Assembly (NCBI RefSeq): GCF_007655135.1
Contig: NC_045134.1
Coordinates: 19,306,568-19,370,567, forward strand
DNA length: 64,000 nucleotides
Direction: 5' to 3'
DNA from: Punica granatum
Taxonomy: Eukaryota; Streptophyta; Magnoliopsida; Myrtales; Lythraceae
Shown piece after piece: positions 1-11,405 of the stretch. A program made the translations under genes and the position numbers. Under the pieces are notes generated by a model. That model ran no database searches. It worked only from the letters and a program-made list of their open reading frames with translations, and was not told the origin of the DNA. How positions within the stretch are numbered: the stretch's first letter is position 1; each line of letters begins with the position of its first letter.

Positions 1-130
1 TTCCCTCGTGTATCTCTCCCATAAGGCGTTGTGCGTCAATTTCATCGACACACCGGAGTAGTGTGGCATCGAAGGAACGGCGATAAAGAACCTCTCCACT
101 CAGGAAGTAATGTGCTGCGAGTCGCTGAAG
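1..130 (-). pseudogene. Start of integrase (zinc-binding H2C2 region), element 1
   Basis: Beyond the stop that ends the archaeal-type RNase H frame, the minus strand still encodes a stretch typical of the linker and start of the H2C2 zinc-binding region of plant Ty3/gypsy integrases, with the peptide LAAHYFLSGEVLYRRSFD and, further on, a MGEIHEG-like end. It is in the same frame as the preceding RNase H segment, separated by one stop codon. The integrase catalytic core would lie to the left of the window. Its function in the element would be insertion of the cDNA into host DNA; this copy is broken. Confidence 0.65.
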
Positions 131-820
131 TTATTTTCTGTCACACTGGTTGGCGAATGTCGGGTATTGGCCGGTTTGCAGAAAATGTTTGATGTCTTCA
201 TACCATGGCTGTTCGTCAGTTGCCTCGATTGCGTTGCAGTGTGCAGGGCCCTTGGCAATCTCGATTTCAAGTGGCTCAATGAGGTTTTCTTTTGTGATAC
301 TCACCATGGATGCGAGCGTCGCAAGTGCATCTGCAAATTGGTTCTTGATGCGTGGTGTGTATGTGAATGAGATTTTCTCGAAGTTCTCCGCTAACCCCTC
401 GAGATACTCGTGATATGGCACTAGCTTTGCGTCCTTCGTCTTCCATTGCCCCAACGTCTGGAAAATTGTAAGCATGGAATCACCAAACACTTCTAGTTCC
501 TTCACCTGGAAGTCGATCACCGCCTGCAGGGCAAGGATGCATGCCTCGTATTCGGCCACGTTGTTAGTGCAGGGCAAATCTACCTTTGCTGCGATTGGGT
601 AATAGCGTCCGTCATAGGATATTAGCACTGCACTAATGCCGAACCCAGTGAAATTTACTGCGCCGTCGAAATACATCTTCCATGCGAATTTGTTCTCCTC
701 ACTGTCCATTTGTAGGATTCCTTCGTCTGGAAAGTCAGAGTTGATTGGCGTATCATCTTCGATCGGGAACTCTGCTAAGTGATCCGCAATTGCCTGCCCC
801 TTGACCGATGTGCGGGGCAC
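131..820 (-). pseudogene. Archaeal-type RNase H domain of element 1 pol
   Basis: This 229-residue segment matches the second RNase H found in Tat-clade elements. Four acidic residues expected for catalysis are visible: the D of YFDGAVN, the E of NNVAEYEA, the D of VFGDSML and the D of NQFADALATLA. It begins just after an in-frame TAG that separates it from the RT segment (codon near 843-845). The context suggests a tryptophan codon changed to stop. In an intact element this enzyme would remove RNA from RNA:DNA hybrids during reverse transcription. The domain itself looks well preserved although the polyprotein is interrupted on both sides. Confidence 0.8.
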
Positions 821-844
821 ATATTCAATGTCGTATTCAGTCAG

Positions 845-2326
845 CTAACATCGCCACTTTGAAATGTTCTTCATGGAAGATGGACTATCGAGCAAGTACT
901 TCAGGGGATCTGCCCTTGACAGTAAGCGGATAGTATGGAAGAGAGTGTACTGCTGGAGCCTCTGCATGACCCACACCAACGCGCAACACATCTTCTCAAT
1001 CTCTGGGTAATTGGACTCCCCTTCGGTGAACTTCTTGCTTAAATAGTAAATGACATGTTCCGCGTGCGTGGACTCGTCTTTCTGCCCTAACATGCATCCC
1101 AGGGATTGCCGGCGCACTGTCAGATAGAGAATAAGAGGGCGATCTGGAGTAGGCGGGACCAATACCAGGGGTTGAACCAAGTATGCTTTGATAGTGTCGA
1201 AGGCCTTTTGACATTCTTCGTCCCACTTAATCGCTGCATTTTTGCGAAGCAAGCGGAAGAGTGGTTGACATTTCTCTATCAGGTTTGCAATGAAACGGGC
1301 AATGTAGTTCAGCCGTCCCAGGAAGCCTTGGACTTCACGGACTATCGATGGTGGAGGTAACTCCCTGATTGCCTTCACCTTGTCGGGATCGACCTCGATG
1401 CCTCGCTCGCTAACCACGAATCCTAGCAGTTTCCCTGACTTGGCGCCGAATGTGCACTTTGCCGGGTTAAGTCGAAGCTTGTACTTCATGAGTCGGTCGA
1501 AGAGGCGTTTTAGATTAACGAGGTGATCCTCTCCTTCTTTTGATTTAGCAATCATGTCGTCGACGTAGACCTCGATCTCTTTATGCATCATATCGTGGAA
1601 TAGCGTGACCATGGCCCTTTGGTATGTTGCCCCGGCATTTTTGAGGCCGAAGGGCATGACTCGGTAACAGAAAGTGCCCCACATTGTGATGAACGTCGTC
1701 TTGATCTTGTCATTTTCGGCCATCCGAATCTGGTTATACCCGAAGAAGTCATCCATGAAGGAGAACAATGTGTGGCATGCTGTGTTGTCGACTAAGACGT
1801 CAATGTGAGGCAGGGGGAAGTTATCCTTGGGGCTAGCCTTGTTGAGGTCCCGATAGTCGACGCGGACTCTGACTTTTCCATCTTTCTTCTCTACAGGCAC
1901 AATGTTCGCCACCCACTCGGAGTAGTTGCAAACTTCCAGGAAGCCTACGTTGATTTGCTTGACGACCTCTTTCTTAATGCGGAGGAGAAGGCCGGCTCGC
2001 TGACGCCGTAAGTGCTGCCGTTTAGGTGGAAACCTCTCTGTATCGAGCGGGAGGAAGTGTTTGACTATTGAAGGGTCGAGGCCTGGCATATCGGCATAGG
2101 ACCAAGCAAAAACCTCTTGGTACTCTGTTAGGAACTCGATCATCCGTCCTCGTTGTATGGGGTCGAGACCCGTCCCGATCTTCAGGATGTGAGGCTCTTC
2201 TTCGGTACCCACGTTGAACTCTTCTGTCGGCTCAACTAAAGTGAATTGACGGTTCTTAAGGCGGCGCAAACTCTCCTTTATCTCGGGGCATCTTCGTCGA
2301 GTCCTTCCCCGAAGTATATGGGTCAA
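845..2326 (-). pseudogene. Reverse transcriptase plus degenerate RNase H of element 1 pol
   Basis: About 490 residues are open. An N-terminal linker is followed by RT, with VPVEKKDGKVRVRVDYRDLN, then the catalytic box YVDDMIAKS (near 1550-1575, in place of the commoner YVDDMIVKS), then a thumb/connection region and a Ty3-type RNase H. That RNase H looks degenerate: the usual aspartate at the start of its first strand is missing in LYLTVRRQSLGCML. This agrees with what is known of Tat elements, where the archaeal-type RNase H supplements a decayed one. The true frame continues upstream to the intron acceptor at 2393, but it is broken by a TGA near 2333 and by a small frameshift near 2285-2292. 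Confidence 0.87.
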
Positions 2327-2392
2327 GACTCTTCGAGGTGTTCCTCGGATGAGTTCGAATCGACGTGTCGAAGATTTGGATTCGAGTGGAAC

Positions 2393-2596
2393 CTAAAAAT
2401 TTAAACGAGTAGTCTTAGAAATTTAGAGCATTGCGAGATAAGTGAAAGAAAGGAGAAAGTAGACGCGGAAATTCAAAAATGCGTGCAGAGATTTCATTAT
2501 TGATGTAAGCGTGAAGCCATAACAAAATTCCTCTTCTGTCATGTGGCTTATGGCTATGCCGACACGCGGGGAAACATCAAACACAGATAGCCTTAC
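2393..2596 (-). other. Putative spliceosomal intron between protease and RT of element 1
   Basis: On the minus strand the protease frame ends at GT|GTAAGG (donor G at 2596), and an AT-rich run ending TTTTTAG (acceptor at 2393-2394) precedes coding sequence typical of the start of the RT block (peptide NPNLRHVDSNSSEEHLEES). The 204-nt interval has a consensus donor and acceptor, a pyrimidine/AT-rich 3' part and many stops. Joining the two sides keeps the reading frame for about 20 codons before a nonsense codon. Ogre elements are known to carry an intron at this place. No transcript evidence is available here. Confidence 0.6.
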
Positions 2597-3912
2597 ACAT
2601 CTGCGATCACAACCGAGTAGCGCGGGACTGAGGTCCAGTTGTTAACCTCCTCATTCTCCTGTGCGAGACGAATATGGACCCCTAAAGGAGTTTCCTCAAT
2701 GACGGCGCATATGGCTGACAGATCGACAGGCTCATCCTCTAAAACCGAGAAAGGGCCGTCAAGAATACCTCCGATGATGTGCGGCGGTGCGGGAAAAAAG
2801 TGAGAGAGTGAGGGAACCGGAATGCCCCTGTTGATCTTCCCGTAATGCGCGGCGAGACAGTGGGGGTGCTTGCCCCTGCGTGCCTCGATAATCTCGTGGC
2901 AGGAAGGGTGAAAACTGAGTCCCCTCCTGTTCTTGTACTCTTCAATCTCGATGGGGCAATTGATCCCCTGCCCCTGTGCTCCAAGCCCGGTACCGGGAAC
3001 ATAGTTGTGATGCAGGAGGACCTTCCCAACCATGCGGTCAGCACGAGACGGACGAACCTCTCCATAGTCCCGAATGACAGAGATGGTCTCAAATGAATGG
3101 AATGGAAGGTTCTCATCGTCTCCGATGCTAATATAAGGGACAGTCGTTTCCTTGTAGATAGCGTAGTCCTCTTCACTTTTGACCGTAATGAGCCGACCAT
3201 CCGCGATGAACTTGATCCTTTGGTGCAGGGACGAGGGAACGGCTCCAGCTGAGTGGATCCATGGTCTCCCGAGGAGCAGGCTAAAAGCATTCGGGATGTC
3301 AAGGACCTGAAATGTGACGCTGAATGAGCACGGGTTGACATCGATCAAGAGGTCGATCTCCCCATTCACTTCCCTCCGTGAGCCGTCAAAGGCTCGAACC
3401 GCGGTTTTGCTCGGGCGGACGCGATTAAGGTCCACATTCATTTGCTTCAGCGTGGACACTGGACAAACATTGAGGGCGGAACCGTTGTCGATCATGACCC
3501 GGCCAATAACGAAATTGTTGCACTTGCAGACGATGTGCAACGCCCGTGAGTGTGCCCATCCTTCGGACGGGAGCTCGTCATCTGAAAATGAGATGGCATT
3601 GGAGAAAATCGAACTGACGGTCTCTTCAATCCGATCCGGGGTTGTTTCCTTGGGAACCTGTGCTGCAGTAAGGACTCGTAGGAGAGCTTCTCGGTGAGGC
3701 TCTGAACTCAAGAGGAGAGCGAGTAGTGAAATATGAGTTGGAGACTTACCCATTTGTTCTACTACCTTGTACTCGCTCGCCTTGATCACTTTCATGAAAG
3801 CCTCAACTTCTTCTTCGGTCACCTTCTTCTGCGGGATAGGTGGGGCTTCTGGAGCAGCTCCGGATGCAGCGGGAGCCTTACCCTTGCCTGCGATCTCCGG
3901 GTTCGTGTACAC
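2597..3912 (-). pseudogene. Aspartic protease segment (with G-patch-like motif) of element 1
   Basis: An open segment of about 439 residues follows the gag part after an in-frame TAG at about 3916-3918. It has a low-complexity start, then the retropepsin-type active site in GRVMIDNGSALNVCP (D-N-G-S; near 3480-3520), then the flap region and the characteristic LLLGRPWIHSAGAVPS. Further on, near 2950-3030, YVPGTGLGAQGQG looks like a G-patch. The frame ends at the predicted splice donor (2596). The protease would cut the gag-pol polyprotein. There is no frameshift inside this segment. Confidence 0.8.
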
Positions 3913-3918
3913 CTGGCC

Positions 3919-6325
3919 CTAGCGTGTCACGCCCATGACACTGAACTGCTGCTCAAGGTTCTCGACACTTCTTTCGTAGGTCCAGGGGACCTTGCTGTCC
4001 TGGTACGGCTCTCGAGCGGGGACTTCTATTATGAACGGGGCGGGCGCGGCACTAGACCCTGTGAACCCTACAGTGGCTTCCGCGGGGACATACTCGATTA
4101 CAAATGGAGCAGGGTCCTCATGTTGGCTCCCATCCTCTCTCATAGTGCAATCACTGATCATATTGATGGTGGGCCCCGAGCTTGACCCATGATCAGGGAG
4201 AGGGTTAGCTTGCACGTTCGGGGGCCTGATGGCATTGAACGAGATCTTCTTATCATTGATCAACTTCTGAACCTCCTCCCGTAATTTCCAACAATTGTCG
4301 ATAGTGTGACCGGGAGCACTTGTGTGGTACTCACAGTGTAGATTCTGATCTTGGTTTGCCGGAATGAAATTGGGACCCGAAACCGTGGGTCGGATCATGT
4401 TGCCGGCTAATAGTTGTCTGTATATGTGGGAGAGCGGGGTAGGCAGGGGTGTGAACTGTATGCGCTGCCGGGATTGCATCGTACCGCTCTATTGGCCCTG
4501 CGGGGCTGGGGTTTATTGCGTCGGCTGAGGAACTCTTGAAGCCGGGGGCCTGTACTGTTGGGTCGAAACAGGGGGGTAGTGGTGGACAATTTGTTGCGGG
4601 GCCGGCGGGGCTGAATAGTAAACTAGTTGAGCGGGGTGTTGAGGCTGATAGTGTACAGTCGACGGAGCATATGCGGGAGTGGAAGGTGGTGCAGGTGTGA
4701 AATTCACAGAGTATTGTTGAGATCCCGGATGCCCTAAATTAACTGCATTAATCGAAGCCTCCTTTCCCCTTCTGCCGTTAATAGGGGCTGCTGCAGCAGC
4801 GGTCTTCCTCGAGGACTCTCCTTCCCCCTTCTTTGTTGGACTCTCTAACCTTCCGAGCTTGATGCCCAAGTCTACTTGCTTCCCTGCCATAATCATCTCC
4901 GAAAAGGAGGACTTGTGACCCATGAGATGAGAGTAGTAGGCCCCTTTGAGTGTTCCGTGGAACATCTGTATCTGTTGCGCCTCGTAAATTGGGGGAAAGT
5001 GCTTCGCTGCTTCTGAGCGCCTATCAGTGGTGTATTTTTCGAACTTCTGGTCTTCTGCCATTTCCATTGTGCTCAGCTCGAGGAAAGATCGAGGCGTCTC
5101 TATGTTGTACTGGTACTGTTCAACGAACTTCTTGGCCAGTTCGACCTAAGATGGGATGTTTTCCGCTTGGAGCGACATGAACCAGTTAAGGGCAGATCCC
5201 GATAGACTTTCTTGGAAAGTGGCGACAACGAACTGCTTATAGTCTCAGTACTGGAGCATCTTTGTATGATAGTGGCGAAGGTGGTGCCGCGGGTCTTTAG
5301 TTCCATCGTATTTCTCAAACTCGGGCATTTTGACTTTGGGGGGCAACTGCATCCCCGGGAAGAGAGATGAATCCAGGTAGCTCATGCTATGTCGGGGATC
5401 ACTTGCTTGGAGGGCTCTAATATTCTCTTCCATCTTCTTCATTCTCCTCTCCTGCTCTGTCTCCGTTTCGGGAAAGAAATTTGTGGGTAGAGCTCTGGGG
5501 GCCGCTTGAGTCGAAGTGCCCGGTTCGAAGAAAGTAATATTTATGGGAGGTGGAGCTTGGTAGGGGAGGCTGATATGGGGTTATGAAACTTGGTAAGGGA
5601 AAGGCTCAGTTGTGTGAGCAGGAACAGGGTCGCTCGATGTCGGGAAGCCCATCAGCGGAGGAGCAGTATAAACGGTAGCTGGAGCTGGCACGGACACGGG
5701 AGGTGGTGCGAACATAACCGGATCCGGCACGGGAATCATCATGGGCGGAAGTGAGGCGGTTGCTGGAATGGTGGACTAAGGAAGGCCAAAGTCGACCGGG
5801 TGAATTGCCGGAGCGGGCATTGGGATAATTGTCGGCGCGGGGGCGGCCGCTATGTCGCCCTCTGATGCATGGGTTAGCGGGACCCAAGGAGCGGGGTCTA
5901 CAGTTGGCTTGCGTGCGAGAGGAGGGGTGGAGCTTGAAGATGCACGATTTGGCCCCCTAAGCAAGGCTATCATCTCGGCCATATTAGCGGCCATTAGGTC
6001 CACCGCGTTTTGAAGAGTTGTGACATTGCCCTCGAGTGTGGCCATGCGAGTAGGATCATGAGCAGGCGGTGGTGCTTGAGTCGCCGACGACGGCACGTAC
6101 GTCGGTGGTGGCGGCACGTACCCAGGTGGTGGTAGCACGTACCCCGGTGGTAGTGACATGCTTGTTGAAATCGGTTATGGGAGATGGGCCGAGGGAGCCC
6201 CATGATGTGCTAGTGGCGCGCCTGCAGGGGTGAGTGGTCGTGGCGCATTCATCGTGGGCTGTGGAGAATGAACCGGCGTCGGTGGTGTATTCCATTCGAA
6301 GACAGCGAGTTGATTTTCCTCTGCC
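3919..6325 (-). pseudogene. gag region of element 1, interrupted by stops
   Basis: The likely start is the ATG whose A is at 6327-6325 (peptide MAEENQLAVFEWNTPP). From there a proline-rich N-terminus with PPGYVPPPPTYVPS-type repeats, a short helical stretch, a capsid-like core (peptides FEKYDGTKDPRHHLRHYH and FVVATFQESLSGSALNWFMS) and an atypical zinc finger, CEYHTSAPGHTIDNC (near 4300-4350), follow in one frame through to the protease. At least seven in-frame stops break it, near 6160, 5775, 5580, 5246, 5146, 4515 and 4490. Most could come from single C-to-T or G-to-A changes in Q or W codons. No frameshift is seen across about 2.4 kb, so decay has been mostly by point change. Confidence 0.82.
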
Positions 6326-6639
6326 ATTCTTAATTGGAAACGTGTGGGATACCGGTGGGGCTCCGCTAGTTGTTAACACCTGTGTTCAATAAGTGCGCGA
6401 GTTTCGATGCAAGAAAATTCTCTTTAAAATAAACATGCAAAGTAATAAATAAGAGAGGGAATGCATGAGATGCATGAATTTTCAAAAACTAATGCTGTCA
6501 TTCGTATTAACTCCGAATGGTTCAAAGTGCAATACAAATTTTGAAAAGATAGTCTTAAGTCGGACTTCCACCGCTCCCGAGGTGCAGGCGACCGTCGCCA
6601 TGGAAAGCATCGGTTCTAGGTGAGGGCCTGGTGGAAGTG
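6326..6639 (-). other. Spacer between ORF1 and gag of element 1
   Basis: About 300 bases separate ORF1 from gag. The gag-proximal part (6380-6545) is AT-rich and repetitive in ATGCATGAGA-like words. No coding signal is recognised. In Ogre-type elements such a spacer could hold a splice or translation signal for gag-pol, but none can be assigned here. Confidence 0.4.
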
Positions 6640-8133
6640 TCTATCCTAGGGTGTGTGTGGACCTCCACGGGCCCTCGTCCTGGACCTCTCCAAGGCAGCG
6701 TTCGCTTGTGCCAACTCCTGATCACGCCTCTGCAGTTGGGCGCGGGCCTGGGCAAGCTCCTTCTGTAGTTGGTGCTGATTGCAAATCTGCTCATTCTTCT
6801 CGGCGATCGCCCGGTGGAGGCAGTCTCTTTTAGCCCTGAGATTGGCGAGCTCGACTTGGATGGCCATGTCCGGTATCGGTGCCCTGGATGATGTGCTATT
6901 CTCGATCGGAGGAGAGTCTGTGAAATCATCATTTTCTGATGGATCCCATCGATAAAAGCGGAGGATATATTCCTCCGTGGCTTAAAAGTCCCGTTCATCT
7001 TAGGTCGGATGCTCGGGGAAGTATGGACGCTCGGTAATCGCAGTTCGCCACGCATTCAGGACCTGTTCGATGTTACTTTGGCGATCTACGGGTGTCTGAT
7101 CCTCCCGCCAAGTATGTTCAAATCTAGTTCGCGCCGTATCCTCGGGGACCGTTTGTAAGCCACCGAGCTGTCTCACTACTCGCGCCGGAAAATAAGTGGT
7201 GGACCCCGCATGACTCATGAGTGGGACTCCATAAAAATCAAGACACCTAAAGGCCATGGGTCCGGGTGGCATCCACGAGGCACGCCACTTGAAGCCCCTA
7301 GGTGCTATTTCACAAAAAATTTTGATCCACTCAGAGACCTTGCGTTCTTCTACACGCAGGAGGGACAACAATCGAGAAATGATCGACTCCAGGCCATTAA
7401 AATACATAATCGGGCGCATTAGACCGAAGGGGTTTGCGTGGCTTTGAAACCAAATTTGTAAAAGGATGGGGGATCCTCTTATTTTTCGGTCGCGTGTTCT
7501 CAAAACACGGTCGAGGGACCGAACGATCTCAGCTACAAGGGCAACCTCGTAACCGCGCCCTCCGACCACTTGGAGGACAATGCTAGCCAAGGCCGCGTCG
7601 ATGAGAACATGCGAGCGAGGGAATAAGAGGGTCCCGAAAATTAGTAGTAGAACAGCATGACATAAATCCGTTCGAAGAAAATTCCCCTGGACCCTGTGTG
7701 CTCGGGACTCAATAAAAAGGAGGAGTTTCTCGATTGCTATCTCTGTGCTGCCGGAGTATGCGAATTCAGCATTCAAACGAGTCGTCGGAACCCCGAGTAG
7801 GCATGAGACTAGGGTTGGTCGGGCAGTGTGGAAGTTGGGTTCCACAATGCTGTGGACAACTGCGGTTCGACTGATGAGTGCCCGGTATTCCTCAATGGTC
7901 GGCGTGAGCTCGGTACCTTGTATGTCGAAGACGGCGTGACTTGGGTTCCAGAATGTGATTGCGGCCTCGAGGAAATTCCAGTCTACGCGTCGGGTGGCCA
8001 GCAAGGGAATATCTCATACGAATGCAGCGATATAGTTGCGGTCGACCGAGCGCAGCGTCGTCCATATGCGGGCAATCTCCTCGAGTGGCGGTGTGACTCT
8101 GTCGAGGTATGGGTAGGAGACTCGGCGTGACAT
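6640..8133 (-). pseudogene. ORF1 of element 1: DUF7745/plant-mobile-domain-like protein with coiled coil
   Basis: The most likely start is the ATG at 8133 (peptide MSRRVSYPYLDRVTPP). The frame is broken by a TGA at 8014-8016 in a glycine-like position, runs open from 8013 to 7000, meets two close stops (about 6998 and 6980), and resumes in the same frame to about 6646. The main domain carries RRVDWNFLEAAITFWNP, TELTPTIEEYRALI and GRGYEVALVAEIVRSLDRV, which I recognise as the DUF7745 family found beside plant Tat/Ogre-type gag-pol. The C-terminus is a strongly charged coiled coil (LQKELAQARAQLQRRDQELA). Its function is unknown. It precedes gag by about 300 bases and shares strand with it, as does the extra ORF1 of Ogre elements. 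Confidence 0.7.
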
Positions 8134-8687
8134 CCCTTACCAAGATGAAAGGAAGATCAACTTAAGACTAGTTAATACAAATGACACCCTAATTTTGAAA
8201 TTGGATGATGCATGCATGCAGAAGATAAAATGCCAACGGCTTAATGATAGTATACATCGTACATCTCTCTCGAAGTAGGAAAAGACTCAAATGGCACGCA
8301 GGCCGACCCAAAGGACAGTTGCTGAAGTCGGGTTGGAGGTTTTCATGGAGCTCCTGCAGAATGCATGGTTTTAGTGCTATAAGGACCGTGCTATCTAGGG
8401 ATGGGGGCTCTTAACTCAAGGGTATCAATTCCTTGAAATCGAGCGGTGATCTTTGGGGGCCTAATCGACAGTCCAACCGCGCGACGTACCCTTACTCGGA
8501 ACCCTTATCTAACTTGTATTTCCTAATATCGGTCGTGGGACGCGACCCATCGGTACCTAAAGCTAGTATGATATGCAATGTATGTGTAAGAAATAAATGT
8601 GCGAAAAGTAAATGAACCGTAAGTAAAAGAAAGCAGTAAATAAACAAGCAAACAGACAAGCGGAATCGAGCATGAACCCTCTAAATG
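8134..8687 (-). other. Untranslated leader of element 1
   Basis: This stretch lies between the primer-binding site and ORF1. No coding signal is seen. It contains a short purine/A-rich part at 8575-8660. In the intact element it would form the 5' leader and packaging region of the genomic RNA. Confidence 0.6.
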
Positions 8688-8705
8688 TCCCCAGTGGAGT
8701 CGCCA
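8688..8705 (-). promoter_or_regulatory. Primer-binding site of element 1 (tRNA-Arg type)
   Basis: The minus strand reads TGGCGACTCCACTGGGGA, three bases after the end of the LTR. It begins with the TGG expected opposite a tRNA CCA end, and this sequence is the tRNA-Arg-type primer site typical of Tat/Ogre elements. It fixes the inner edge of the LTR at about 8709. Confidence 0.85.
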
Positions 8706-10429
8706 AGTTGTGCGCACCCGAATTTCGTCTCGTCGGGGCACGCATGCGCGCACCTAAATGCAACGCGGCTTGGGAGTGTCCACCTTCCCGGGGACGCGCG
8801 ACGGACGCACGTGAGAGGGAGTCGCCACTACCTGTTTACGACCCGAAGGTCGAGGGCCGGTGAGTAGCCCGTGTCTAGGGGTGTGGGATACACCTAGTAT
8901 GTTAAGGCAATGGTCTATACGGAACCGGAAATTCCGAATTCGGAGGTTCTATTACGTGTGGGCCTATATCCCACACGCCCTTTCGGTACTCTAGCTTGCT
9001 AGGCTTGCCATTTTATTTATTTACCGCATGATTTAGGGTTGCACTTGACTCGCCCGTTTTAACACCGTAAATTCGAAGAAACTCTCCGACCGTCAGCTCT
9101 TTGACCGGGATTATTACATGAATAAATATACATAAAAAACCCTTACATTGTTCTCTTAAATAAATAAAAGACAAACTACAATGACTAAATTCCGGTCGGT
9201 TCGCATTCGGCCATGATTTCACTCATGCTCACCGTATGGTTTTGGAAAAGACCGAAAATTAAATTAAATGCGCACTCGGTGCATGGGGGCATTGGACCCC
9301 GTGATCGACGGTTATGGGCGTTGGACCCAGTGTGAATCGAGTCCTAAAGGATCGGGCTCGATCCGCATAACAAACAAGTGCAAAAATATAACAATCAAGC
9401 TCAAATAAACAAACAATGGGGTTTCTTGTTATCGCCGAATTTACGTGAATTAACTGATTATTAACCGGGGTATATTGGCATACAAATCCAACCTTAAAAC
9501 AAACAAAAGGGATGATGGATAGGGTATGTAGCATTCGGCATTATTTTAAACGGACCCGATAGACATGACGTCTGTAGTTAAGTCTCGAATGTGTGGGTTA
9601 TTTTTAGATTATTCTGTATCGTGGCAATATGGCTTTTACAGATTAAGAGTGGTTTCACTTAAAACCCAAAACCTAATCCTCTACTTGACTATTTGCCCAT
9701 GTTGATTATGCCGAGTTTGTGATTAATTTGTTTTCCCATGTTTTAACCAATTCTATGCACAAACCTACGCTAGGGTTACGGCAGGATAAGAATCGGTAGT
9801 CATGCTCTTGAATCGGTAAATATGTGTGCGCATGAAAATCAAGATTACGTTGCACATATCTCGGTGCTTTTGAAATTGTGAATTTGAGAAAGGCATGGCC
9901 AATAATTCTTGAACTGTCGACGTGATTACAGATTGTTAATCGGTTCATACAATTCATTTAAAGGAATCAAGTGATTTAATTTAGCCAAATATAACGTCCC
10001 GATTATCCCGTATGTAGAATTTTAGGTTAATTAGAAATTTGCCGAATGCTTTAGTTCACGGGTTTCAAGTCGTCGGAATAGCCATTAGTTGACCGCTCGA
10101 TAAACTCTAATTTCCGATCTTAAAATTTTAAATTTGATTTTAGGCCGAGTTTGCATGATTAAACCGGTTCATGTGAGGTTTCGATTAAAACGAAAAAATA
10201 AATCATTCAAACACGGATCAAGAGCACATTATCACGTCAAGCATGATAAACACACATATTTTTACATAATCGGTGCCGTCATGATCACGATAAGCACATA
10301 CAAACATACACAAACATAATATTAACGGAATCAGTCAAACGGCACCGACTCTTGGAAGCTTGAAAACATAAAAGAATACACATTATCATGTTATATACAT
10401 ATGATTACTGAAACAAAATTATTTGAGCG

Positions 10430-11045
10430 GGGCACACATGTCGGGAATCCGAGTAGGAAAGGATTGGGTATCTTTAGAAAATATCCAGGGACTGAATTGA
10501 ATAATTTTAAAAGAACAAGGACTAATTTGAAAATTCGGATAAAGTTCGGGGCACTGATTTGAAAATTCTGAAAAAATTAAGGACTATGTTAAAATTACTG
10601 AAAATGTCCCAGGACTTTTGAGAAATGAATTTGAAAGTTTGGGCTGATCTGAGAAGTGATAAATGCCCCAGGGATTGAACTGAAACAACATGAAAAGTTC
10701 TCGGAATAGGTTTAGAAATTTTGAAAAAAATTCAGGGACTGATTGGAAGATGGTAAAAATGGCTGGGACTTGACTGAAAGGAATTTTAAAATTCGGGGCA
10801 GATCTGAAAAGGGCGGAAAATAGCCCCGGGACTAAACTGAAACAATTTGAAAAGTTCCTTGGGATGATTGAAAAATTCTGAAAAATTCAAGGACTGATTG
10901 GGAAATATTAAAATATCCGGGAATTGACTGAAACGTAACGAAGAGTTAAGGGGCTGATTTTCTAAAAAACTGAAAAGTGCCCTCAGGACTGAAATGAGAC
11001 AAAATAGAAAGTTCATAAAATCGAGTTCGGGACAAATCCGATCAT
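10430..11045. repeat. Degenerate tandem repeats inside LTR of element 1
   Basis: About ten diverged copies of a 55-70-base unit are built on words like GGGACTGAACTGAAA followed by an A-rich stretch ending in TGAAAAGTTC or TGAAAATTC. Length and sequence vary between copies, so this is an old array. No coding function is apparent despite short open frames. Confidence 0.65.
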
Positions 11046-11194
11046 CCACGCGACCTAATAATGCTCATTTCACATCATATCCATCCAAGCAAACATTAAT
11101 ATTCAGAAATGGAGTCCTAAACATGCCACTAAGTTGGGAATTTACCTTGTTTGAAAAGAACGGGGGCAATTCTGTAAATAGAGAAAGTTTTGGA

Positions 11195-11405
11195 CGAATT
11201 GGGCTGCTGAGGGATTGGGCCGAAACGAGCCGAGTTGGGCTAGACTGGGCCGAATTGTCTGCTGGATCGAAATGGGCTGAGATCCGGGCTGGATTGAGCC
11301 GAACTGGACTGGGCCGAACTGGGCTGAGATCCGGACCTCTACTGGATTGGACCGATGGAGGCGGATTGGGCCGTGTCGCTGGGCGCGGGCCGAACGGGCT
11401 GGCTG
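11195..11405. repeat. GGGCTG/GGCCGA short repeats in LTR of element 1
   Basis: Irregular repeats of words such as GGGCCGAACTGGGCTGAGAT recur with 10-25-base spacing, giving an unusually G-rich plus strand. The stretch lies within the LTR. No other meaning is seen. Confidence 0.5.

Noticed and set aside
7000..8013. A stand-alone host gene for the DUF7745-like protein
   Set aside because: It lies in line with gag-pol, the primer site and the LTR of element 1, carries stops in the same frame on both sides, and fits ORF1 of the element.
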